DNA of 26,020 nt from Gnetum montanum (lineage: Eukaryota > Streptophyta > Gnetopsida > Gnetales > Gnetaceae). The position numbers and the translations under genes were made by a program. Where the stretch lies: positions 98,329 through 124,348 of the forward strand of contig MNCI01023539.1 in NCBI GenBank assembly GCA_015680685.1, written 5' to 3'. Positions 10,028 through 18,696 of this stretch are shown here, piece by piece. How positions within the stretch are numbered: position 1 is the stretch's first letter; each line of letters opens with the position of its first letter. The notes below the pieces were generated by a model that was given only the letters and a program-made list of their open reading frames with translations, was not told where the DNA came from and did no database searches.

Positions 10028-10863
10028 TGATAAGTCCCAATATTAGAGCCTTGCTATCAGATACGCAATATCAAAGATGTCGAAGCGATATCAGACATGT
10101 GATATCAAAACTTATCTCATTGCCTATAAATAAGAGACATGGACACTTGGTTTCGGGGTTAGTTTTTTTAGTCCCTTAGCCGAACTCTTACAGTTTTTCC
10201 CTTCCACAGTTAGAATTATTTTTGAGTGTCCGCAATAGGATTCATAAAGTGAACGGATCTTTATTTCAGCATTATGTACCTGAGCACACCTTGTGTTCAA
10301 AAATAAAGACAAACTTTGTGATAAACCTTGCAACATTCAAAATAGCTTAGTTATTTCATTTAAATGTTATTTACTGTTATTTGCTACTCTCATTAGTTCA
10401 TTAATGTTATTTCTATTGAATTGATAATTATCAATGAATTAGCACACTCAGTACGACCACTTCGAGCATACATGGAACACTTGGTAACCCAGTAATGACT
10501 AGCGTTTGGTAACCCCAATAGTGTTACACTAGTTTAGGATGTGTTCGACAAGTGGGAATAGATGTTGGTGTTAGGACTAGTTAGAGCATAGTTAATTAGT
10601 TAAATCAAATTAGTTACTCAATCATTTCATTTCTCCATTTTAAGCACCAGGAACATAAAACATAAAAAGCATAAAAATCATATACCTCAAGTTTACTTAA
10701 CCATACAATTATGCCTTATGAGTAAGCTTGGGAAGGCAATGATTGCATAACCCATCCTTGTTCTGTGTAAGTTCATAAGCATTTAATCCTTGGAGTTCGA
10801 CTGGATTGTGCATGAATGCTCATATTTGTATGGTTGGGCATAAGAGTACCTCTCCGCTCATCA
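10028..10863 (+). repeat. 5' LTR of element B (836 bp)
   Basis: Starts TGATAAGTCC and ends CCGCTCATCA. U3 is short: one AATATC at 10057 and two GATATC palindromes (about 10087 and 10101) precede CTATAAATAA at 10124. The TAGTCCCTTAG block lies at about 10170, an AATAAAG polyadenylation-like signal near 10302, and a 16-base perfect palindrome at 10420-10435. TTGGTAACCC repeats lie at 10481 and 10506. Compared with the 3' LTR it has 34 extra bases in U3 and 139 extra bases after 10549, which account exactly for the 173-base length difference. Confidence 0.9.
10124..10133 (+). promoter_or_regulatory. TATA box of element B 5' LTR
   Basis: CTATAAATAA, 96 bases from the LTR start and just downstream of the GATATC motifs. 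It is identical in the 3' LTR at 17594-17603, where it lies 62 bases from the LTR start because U3 is shorter there. Confidence 0.7.
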
Positions 10864-10884
10864 TTGCCACTGTTGTTGGGGATT
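10864..10884 (+). other. Primer-binding site of element B (tRNA-Asp type)
   Basis: TTGCCACTGTTGTTGGGGAT directly follows the LTR. It aligns with TTGGCGCCGTTGCCGGGGAT if one G is lost and cytosines in CpG or methylatable positions have become T (or A on the other strand). The position and the same ancestral sequence at element A's LTR support the call. Confidence 0.75.
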
Positions 10885-10996
10885 TTGTTGTTTGTGCATT
10901 GATTAGAACTTAGGAAATCTTTCCATCATTGGAATGAACCCTTGAGTTATCCTACAATCATTGAAAAAGAGAGTATTGCACACTAAATAATCAATC

Positions 10997-13504
10997 ATGT
11001 CTCCTTCTTCTTATGAGAGTGCTTCACTGCCTAGGTTGGACACCAAGAACAATTGGAGGCAAAGTGTACAAGATAGTCTGCTAGTACCCCAACAGTTTCA
11101 CTTGGTATACACTCATCTTGATGAGTATATACTAGACTTTACCTTTATCCTCCACCAAGATGAACAACTACATTAATGTGATTTAGAGGGTAACATAGTG
11201 TTACCTCCTAATCGCTCAATCCCAAGCATGCTTCTTCATGCTCTTACACAAATTGGTATGCATCACTTACAATTAGAGTACGTTGTGCATCAACAAGATT
11301 CAAGGGATTATCAACCCATGGAGGCACAACACCAAAGGGACCTACAATAGGAGAGAAATTACAAATCTATGAAGGGAAAGTGGTCTCAGGATGTCTCGTA
11401 TGTCCTAAGTAAAAATGAGGGTGGTGAACCTGCCTCAAGAGGTTTTCCCCAAAACGATGTTCCGCACATTGACTTCAGTTAGGGAGTTGTGTATCAAAAT
11501 CTTCACTTAGCTATTCATAACCTAGGTTCTGATACCAACGAACACAAAGGGTCTGAAAAAGGAACATGAAAACATGACATTGACGGACATTCCAATCATA
11601 GCTGAGACCACCAAAGAGAAAGTGATAGGCATCATCATGGTGCCAGTCCTCATTCCTCTTCACCTTCATCATCTCCTTCCCCCTCTTCTTCGAGATCTAA
11701 ATGTATTCGCAAAGGGAAAGACCATGAGGACAATGGTAAGTGAAACAGGGATCATAGACAAAACAGTCGAGAAAGGAGACAAGGGCATTCCAGAGAAACA
11801 CATCATGAAAGGAGGAAGAGTAGGGAACAACATAGGCATCATAGATACCATAGATAATACAATCAAGATGAACCCCTACTCACCACCTAAAGTATGTTAG
11901 ATATAATAGAGGTTGTTAGGATTTCAACAAGGCACCAGAAGGATAGTAGGATCAAAAGACTAAACATGAATAACATCCCATGATTTGAAGGGGGATATAA
12001 TGCTAATCCTCAAAACCATCTACAAGAATTTCATGATGCATGTGCCTTGCAAAATATAGAAAATGAGTAGCAAAAACTAAATTTGTTTCCATAGACACTG
12101 ATCAAGGAAGCAGAAAGCTAGTACTGATCCTTAGAACCAGAATCCATTCATTGATGGAGTACCATGTTAGAGTTATTCAACAATAAGTATCAAACGTACT
12201 CTCGAGTGTCCAACCTGTGTAGGTAAATCCAAGGATGGAAACAAGGAGGACACAAACCCTTGGATGCTGCCATGGGTTGATATTATACATTATTACATCA
12301 TTTCTCTAGCCATGGTTACTCACAAAGGGAACAACTACACCATCTCGTAGATGGGCTTAGGTACGAAATGCAAAGAATCCTTGGGACTTATGTCCAAAGA
12401 AGGCTATCTAAGCTTAGAGCCCATCAAATATAAAGATTGTTGGAGCAATTTGCCAAGGAGGAAGGTGAGTTAAGGAAAACAGAAAGTGCGGAGGAATACA
12501 ACAGAGATCCTTTCCTTTCAAAGAAGGAAATTAGATTTTGCGAAGATGAAGAAGAGTCACCACTTGAGGAGATAGTGAATAGAAAGACTTTTCCCATTTA
12601 AAAATTTGCATCAAAAGTATCGACAAAGGTAGATCAAATGTGGAACTCCCTAGATAAATTTTAAACTATTCTAAAATTAGTAGAGGAGCCTAGAGAACAA
12701 AGTAATGACCAAGAGAGAAGGAAAAAAAAAGAAGCTGAGCATGCACGTAACAAGGGTAAGGGCAAAGTTGTCATCATTGAAGAGGTTGTGGATTTAGACA
12801 TAGACAATGATGGTGGATGTGAGATATGCCAATATGACCATCCTAAAGGATGTTTCCCAATAGTGTCACATCTACAAGAGTCTGCGGTATATGCACTAAA
12901 CCCATGATTAAACAGATAGCAAGCACCTAGAAGGTTACCTTATCCTCAAGGTAGCCCAAGGCAGTTCCACCAACCCTTGACATATTATCGGAGTGGAGCT
13001 CCATCACAATCGAATGAATAGTATCAATAGTGGCAACACTCACAATCGTGGGGGATGCCACTACCATGTCAACAATACCCTTACCGTCAACCTCACCCAT
13101 ACGGGTACTACGTTCAACAGCTTATCTCTCCATGTGACTTCACTAGCCACATCTCTCCTTAGCCTCACTGCCAAACCTAGGAGTACTATAGAACTCCTTC
13201 TCCTAGGAGTGATGTTCCACAAACATACTATCCTTCTCATTCAACTGCACCTCTTCCACCCTTAGCTTCATTACCACCTACTCCAACTATGCAAGGTGAG
13301 CTTCTTGCCTAGCTATAACAACGTAACACTACCAAGGTTGTCAATCCTCAACCTACTGTTCATTCAGAAAACTACACAAAGAAGAGACCTTTCTTTAGAA
13401 CCAAAAGTCCAACCAAGTCCTTACAGCCACAAGTGGCTAAATCTCTAAACACCTCACCACCATTCAAATCTTTGGAGCTTCCTTAAAACCAAAGATCACA
13501 CTCA
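10997..13504 (+). pseudogene. gag: Athila-type gag polyprotein, element B
   Basis: Capsid/nucleocapsid precursor of the element. From the ATG at 10997 the frame runs 836 codons into the protease with no frameshift but roughly 28 stops. Parts in order: a weakly conserved N-terminal region; at about residues 215-290 a serine-rich stretch followed by a long Arg/His/Ser/Glu-rich basic region; the capsid-like core, with FEGGYNANPQNHLQEFHDAC, LFNNKYQTYSRVSNL and IQGWKQGG.KPLDAA; a charged region; the zinc knuckle CEICQYDHPKGC (12818-12853, C-x2-C-x3-H-x3-C); and a Pro/Tyr/Gln/Ser-rich linker to protease. Stops are TAG, TAA or TGA, mostly where the homologue or context suggests CAG, CAA, CGA or TGG. 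It joins protease in the same frame, so the ancestral product was probably one gag-pol polyprotein. Confidence 0.85.
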
Positions 13505-14020
13505 ATGCACACTATCATGTTAGCTCATGCCATCACTGATTGGATCAAAGCTAGCCATCTTCCTAGAAAGTTCTCTAATCCTAAAAGTCCTCTTATATAT
13601 TTACAAATTGCTAGGAATGAGCCTTGCAAAGCTCTTTTGGATTTAGGTTCTAGTGTGAACTTAATCTCTCAAGAAATGTACACAGCCTAGAACCTACCTC
13701 CACTAAAGAAGAGTAACATTCATTTAGAGTTGGCTGGCTAGTCCATCACTGTTCCATTAGGACTAGTGAAGAACATTGTCACCATTATTTGTGGGTGGTC
13801 GTATCCAATCAATTTCCTAGTAATTCAAGTCAACAATTATAAGGGGGACCTCCCAATCATAATGGGAAGAGCATGGCTAAGCATGATTGATGCGTGCTTA
13901 AGAATATGTGATCTTTCCCTAGAAATATCAAAAGAAAATATGTTTGAAAATATCGAGAAGAAGAAAGTTCCATGCATCGCATATAGTGATACAGGGTGTA
14001 ACTGCATGCAGAAGTCCTAG
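13505..14020 (+). pseudogene. Retroviral-type aspartic protease, element B
   Basis: Cleaves the gag-pol polyprotein in the family. The active-site motif is ALLDLGSSVNLIS, with DLGSS at 13640-13654. DLG in place of DTG is common in plant Athila-like proteases, so by itself it does not mean loss of activity. It continues with the flap region and a C-terminal PIIMGRAWLSMIDA motif, equivalent to the family's 'ILGRPFL' strand (13850-13885). The frame is shared with gag. Two stops lie in the interval: one after EMYTA (13688) and one before SITVPLGL. The domain end is approximate; a spacer to RT follows in which the reading frame shifts once. Confidence 0.8.
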
Positions 14021-14199
14021 TTTGTACAATGTTTAACATTGCCTATGTGCAACCAATGTGCACAAATAATTGACATACAAAGATGCCTGTATGCAGCAAT
14101 CACAAGACATGAAGGCACCTAGTGGCTAACAGTTGACTGAGAGAGCAATTCAACTCTATGCATGGAACCAACTAAGAACTTGACTTTGCCTATATCGAT

Positions 14200-15258
14200 A
14201 GCATAGATACATTAGAGCAAGTCCATCGCCAACTTCCAAGTCTTGACATCAAAAATATCAACTGGGGGAAGTTAGGAATTCTTGACAAGTTTAAGCAAGA
14301 GCCCCTTGAGTTAAAACCATTGCCCACAGATATGGAGTACACATTTCTCAAGAATCAAAAATCAGTAGTCATTAATGCTAAGCTCACTCCTCAACAAAAA
14401 GAAAGACTGTTGAAGATGGTAAAAAAAATGGTCGAAAGCCTTTACTTGGTCATATCTTGAATTAACTAGAATAGATCCTAGGATATTCCAACATAGAATT
14501 TACACTAACCTCTCCATGAAACCTTGATGACAACCGCAAAGGTGATTGAACCCAAAGCTTAAGTAGGTGGTTAAAGAAGAAATTGAAAAACTTCTAAAAG
14601 CCAAGTTCATCTACCCCATTGCTGACTATGAATGGGTTAGCCCATTAGTCATTGTGCCTAAAAAGGGAGGCAAATGGAGGGTGTGTATAGACTTTAGGAC
14701 ACTAAACATGGCAACATTTAAAGACCATTTCCCATTGTCATTCATTGACCAAGTCTTAGATACCACTGCAAGGCATGGCTATTATAGTTTTCTGGATGGT
14801 TACAGTGGGTACAATCAAATTCAAATAGCACCAGAAGACCAAGCCAAGACTACATTCACAAGTCCTTGGGGGATATTTGCATATAGGCAGATGTTGTTTG
14901 GCTTGTGCAATGCCCCAGCAACATTTCAACATCTGGTTCTAAGTATATTTCAGTAGCAAATAGGGAATGGTGTGAAGGTCTTTATGGATAATTTCTCCAC
15001 CTACAGAGTGGACTTCGAACAAGCATTAGATCCATTAGAGCAAGTGCTGAAACGATGTGTAGAAATCAACTTAAGGCTCAATTGGAAAAAGATCCATTTA
15101 ATGGTCCAATAAGGCATTGTATTAGGGCATAATATTTTAGAAATAGGGATAGAGGTAGATGCTAAAAAGATTAAATTCATCCAAGGAATCGCTCATCAAC
15201 CTAAAACTATAAAAGATATCCGATCATTCCTTGGACATACTAGCTACTACAATGGACA
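14200..15258 (+). pseudogene. Reverse transcriptase, element B
   Basis: RNA-dependent DNA polymerase of the pol polyprotein. The connecting segment LELKPLPTDMEYTFL is in another frame (codon starts at 14299). An A-run near 14420 restores the gag frame, after which KKWSKAFTWSYLELTRIDP, NPKLK*VVKEEIEKLLKAKF and IYPIADYEWVSPLVIVPKKG follow. Further blocks: VCIDFRTLN, YYSFLDGYSGYNQIQIAPED, KTTFTSPWGIFAYRQMLFG and GLCNAPATFQ. The catalytic box is FMDN at 14981-14992, where Athila elements have FMDD, so the second catalytic aspartate is lost. Then come LNWKKIHLMVQ, GIVLGH, GIEVDAKKI and SFLGHTSYY (about 15226-15246). The sequence stops matching right after this, where RNase H should begin. Several stops, including a TGA-TGA pair near 14524. 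Confidence 0.9.
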
Positions 15259-15299
15259 GTTTAAGTAATGGGGAATGACTACTAGAATGGAGGGTCCAC

Positions 15300-16282
15300 A
15301 ATAATGGATTCAACCTTTAAAACCTTTCAACATATAGGGTATTGGTTTTATGAGGCCTATCACACCAATGTCCAATGGAAAAGCCTACATTGTTGTTCCT
15401 ATTGACTATTTTACAAAGTGGGCAAAAGTAGCTATTGTCACTAACTTTAAGTCATCTATCGCTGCACAATTTATTCAACAACAACTCATAAATAGGTTTG
15501 GCATGCCTCATGCATTTATTTCTGATAATGATACACATTTTACAGGTGTGACCTTCCGAAAATTAAAGCAACGCTTAAGAGTTGAACATAAACTAACTAC
15601 ACCATATCATCCTTAAATGAATGGTTAAGCTGAGGTCACCAATAGGGAGATCACAAAAATATTGGCATGAACCATTAGAAAATATAGACAATACTAGAGC
15701 ACCAAACTAAATGATGCTCTTTGGGCATACCTCTCCACATGGAAACTCCCTATAGGCTATTCTTCCTATGAGTTAGTGTACAGTAAACTTCTAACACTTC
15801 CTATCCAAACTGAGCTCCATACACTATCTACAGCATGTGACCTTAACCTTGACCTCAATCTACCACAAAAAGAATGGTTGATGAACCTTAACTTGCTAGA
15901 TGAAAATCAATTAGCCACCTTATCATCCAATGAATTGCACAAGGCCTTCAACAAACAATGTCATGACCTGAAAATTAGAAAAGTTACATACCAACCAAGA
16001 GATAAGGTTCTTTATTGGAATCCCACACATGTGCCACAATGAACTAAATTTCAAACACTATGGGAAGGACCTTATATCATTCATGAAACTTTTCCTTCAA
16101 GGGCCATGATGATCTATAAACCTAAAATCCCAAATAAGAAATTATTAGTCAACATCCAGCAAACCAAACCTTTCCATGAGCCTAAAGCAACTAGTACTAA
16201 CACTACCTCTATAGATGGACAACCCTGCTCATTATTTCGGATCTCCTCCTTCTCACTCAGTCTTGGGGGAGATGCCCGCTGA
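15300..16282 (+). pseudogene. Integrase lacking N-terminal zinc-binding part, element B
   Basis: Catalyses strand transfer of the DNA copy. It opens with WIQPLKPFNI*GIGFMRPITP, then core strand VPIDYFTKWAKVA (first Asp), FISDNDTHFTG (second Asp in codon 15524-15526) and HP*MNG*AEVTNREI (Glu in codon 15632-15634). The D-D-E residues are all still encoded, but stops interrupt the frame. The C-terminal part holds LPIGYSSYELVY, the ELHKAFNKQCHDLKIRKVTY segment and the WEGPYIIHETF motif (GPF/Y-type). The frame ends at a TGA at 16280, or a little earlier by comparison with element C. The H2C2 zinc-binding domain and all of RNase H are absent between 15258 and 15300, which points to one internal deletion of roughly a kilobase in the ancestor of this copy. 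Confidence 0.88.
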
Positions 16283-17520
16283 TGCTCATCATTCTAAGCC
16301 CTCAATTTCTTTTGTCTTTTTTGTTTTACACATTTTTCATATTTACTTGTTTTTTTTTACACCATCATTCCTATTTTTACTATTTCTTTCTCCGTTATAT
16401 TTTGTTTGATTTATTCTCACTCATCACATAATAAGTGCTCATGATGGTGGGTTGTACTATAATAGTGATTGATTGTTAATTTTTGGTTTTTACCTTTTAC
16501 TTTCAATGTTGATGCTAAGATATGGTTTCTTTTGATAAAACAAGCAATGAGTCCACATCATCCATTCATCCATTCAACTCTATGGTCTCCTTTGTTTTTG
16601 AAATGTATTGTCCCTTTTTCTAAACAAACTTATTAATGAATTGGTGGTTTCGTATTCTTCAAACCAAGAAAAGATTCAAATGGATTGAAAAGGGTGTGAC
16701 TTCAAGGGGATTTGATGCATTTGTGCTAGCTATTCTCTTGGGTACTTGGATGTTTTTCATAAGTTTTCCACCATTTCGCTATTGACCAAATATCAAGAAC
16801 TTGACTAAATCAAATAAGTCTTTGCATGGTGTGGTTCTCACTCAAAAAAATAGTGTGAATTCAAAGCACACCCCTTAGACATAATAAAGAAACATGGGCT
16901 ATAAGCACTGGTTATGGCACTGGAGAGACATGTTACCCATGCCTGAAGGTTCCCTCTAACTACAGCACTTCCTCACTTCCTATTTCTCTCTTCTTCTTCT
17001 TTTGGAATGGTAGTTATCAGTTACAAACCTCTAACCCACTATCTGCCATACCCACAACCTAGTCAAAGTGCTTCATATTGAGGCAAGGTATTAATTACAT
17101 TTTATCTTATCTATCCTTGCTAATTCATGACTATGTTGTGTGTGCAAATGGCAATCATATGAACAATGGACTGGGATAGGAGGGGGCACTCAGAATGGAT
17201 TGGAGCTAGAGCATTTATGCAAGGAACATGCTTAATCATGTGGCATGGATGAACAACAATGTGCACAATTTTGACATCAGCAACAATGCGTGTCATTTTC
17301 TTTTCTCTCTCTCTTCAAGCTATCAAATGAGGATCTGAATGTCATCTATGTACAGTGTTCACCATAATGGTTATGAACACTAATTCTATAATATGTTTGT
17401 CGATCTGTTCACTAGGCACTTTGAGTCTATCATGCTATGTCATCGTCAATTGTCATTCAATCAATAAACCCATTCCTTCCCAATATTTTGTAAGGAACTT
17501 GAGGACGAGTTTTCATTCAA
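16283..17520 (+). other. Long noncoding region between pol and 3' LTR, element B
   Basis: About 1.2 kb with no supportable coding sequence. It is shared in order with the 3' regions of elements A and C. In Athila this position can carry an env-like frame, but I see no long frame, signal peptide or transmembrane pattern; a 64-codon frame from 16215 is hydrophobic only because of a T-rich stretch. It begins beside a purine tract (TTGGGGGAGATG, 16263-16274) that is conserved in element C. Confidence 0.7.
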
Positions 17521-17531
17521 TTGTGGGGGTA
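17521..17531 (+). other. Polypurine tract of element B
   Basis: TTGTGGGGGTA abuts the TGATGAG start of the 3' LTR. The same block precedes element C's 3' LTR (TCGTGGGGGTA, minus strand 23130-23120). This is the expected plus-strand priming site. Confidence 0.8.
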
Positions 17532-18194
17532 TGATGAGTCCTAATATCGGACCCTCAATATCAGATACGTGATATTGGAACTTGTCTCATCACCTATAAA
17601 TAAGAGATAGGGGCACTTGGTTTCAAGGTTAGTTTTTTTAGTCCCTTAGTCGAACTCTTTCATTTTTTCCCTTCCAGAGTTAGAATTATTTTTGAGTATC
17701 CATAGTAGGAGTCATAAAGTGAATGGATCTTTATTTGAGCATTGTGTACCTGAGCACACCTTGTGTCTAGAAATAAAGATGAACTTTGTGATAAACCTTG
17801 TAACATTCAGAATAGCTTAGTTATTTTATTTAAATGTTATTTACTATTATTTTCTACTCTCATTAGTTAATTAATGTTATTTCTATTAAATTGATAATTA
17901 TCAATGAATTAGCACACTCAGTATGACCACTTCAAGCATATGTGGAACACTTGGTAACCCAGTAACAACTAGCATTTGGTAACCCCAGCAGTGTTACACT
18001 GGTTCAAGATGTGTCCAGCAAGTTTACTTAACCATACAATTGTGCCTTATGAGTAAGCTTGGGAAGACAATGATTACATAACCCATCCTTGTTCTATGTA
18101 AGTGCATAAGCACTTAATCCTTGGAGTTCGACTAGATTGTGCGTGAACGCTTGTATTCGTATGGTTGGGCATAAGGGTACCTTGCCGCTCATCA
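17532..18194 (+). repeat. 3' LTR of element B (663 bp)
   Basis: Starts TGATGAGTCC and ends GCCGCTCATCA, followed by AATAA. U3 is shorter than in the 5' LTR. The 139-base block after GTCCAG is missing, and the join falls on CAAGT, which stands at both ends of the block in the 5' LTR. The 16-base palindrome (17890-17905) and the two TTGGTAACCC repeats (about 17951 and 17976) are kept. Confidence 0.9.
17594..17603 (+). promoter_or_regulatory. TATA box of element B 3' LTR
   Basis: CTATAAATAA, 62 bases into the LTR, preceded by AATATC-type motifs. It could in principle drive transcription rightwards out of the element. Confidence 0.6.
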
Positions 18195-18199
18195 AATAA
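18195..18199. repeat. Target-site duplication of element B, right copy
   Basis: AATAA immediately after the 3' LTR end, matching 10023-10027. Confidence 0.85.
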
Positions 18200-18222
18200 A
18201 AACCATGTAGTTCTTTGGTCAT

Positions 18223-18235
18223 GGTTTTAATACCA
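18223..18235 (-). other. Decayed initiator-Met primer-binding site
   Basis: On the minus strand this reads TGGTATTAAAACC, against the canonical TGGTATCAGAGCC. The three differences are C-to-T or G-to-A transitions. It directly follows the LTR end TTCCA at 18236, so the LTR to its right is a 5' LTR in minus orientation. Confidence 0.55.
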
Positions 18236-18659
18236 TGGAACCCGTAAGGATCTTCACACTCCTCCAAGGATCTACCAACAAGGCATGTTTTCTTACAAAA
18301 TTATAACTTTATAATTCAATATTTTTTCTAAATAATGAATTATTACATTTATATAGTATTTAAAGAATTGACCTTTATTTAGAATGATGAAAAGGTACTT
18401 GTTTCTAATCATAAAGCATAAGGTCAAGCATAAGTGTAACCAATTATTAGAAAAACAAATATTGAATTAGATAAACTTTCCATGATCTACAAACCCTTCA
18501 AGAGTCTGATTAGAAAGAGAAGCATTTGTTTATAAATGTTTAAAAAAGGAAAATAATAATCATGGTGAACACTAAGCTCCCTCTTTCCCTCACTTATTTT
18601 CTCTAACCCAAAACCATGCCAAGAATCACACATAACTCATGGAAATGGAAAAAATCATG

Positions 18660-18696
<37 letters not shown>

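Larger units (their letters stand above)
10028..18194 (+). mobile_element. Athila-type LTR retrotransposon B, both LTRs, decayed gag-pol
   Basis: An 8167-base element bounded by AATAA duplications. It holds a 5' LTR (10028-10863), tRNA-Asp-type primer site, gag, aspartic protease, reverse transcriptase, partial integrase, a noncoding 3' region of about 1.2 kb, polypurine tract and 3' LTR (17532-18194). Domain order PR-RT-IN, FMD-type RT active site and the LNWKKIHLMV...GIVLGH block point to the Athila lineage of Ty3/gypsy. RNase H and the integrase N-terminus are missing. Over the 227 bases from the TATA box to GCTTAG I counted 24 differences between the two LTRs (18 transitions, 6 transversions), so the insertion is not recent. 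It cannot encode its own enzymes, but complete LTRs and priming sites could have allowed mobilisation in trans. Confidence 0.9.

Noticed and set aside
11574-11900. 108-codon plus-strand frame and its 65-codon antisense partner
   Set aside because: Both are shadows of the Arg/Ser/His-rich part of element B gag, which is read in the frame of 10997 with stops.
16215-16409. 64-codon frame at the pol end, considered as an env-like start or pol C-terminus
   Set aside because: The first part aligns with element C in more than one frame and the rest is T-rich. The integrase frame ends nearby at 16280. No signal peptide or conserved envelope feature.
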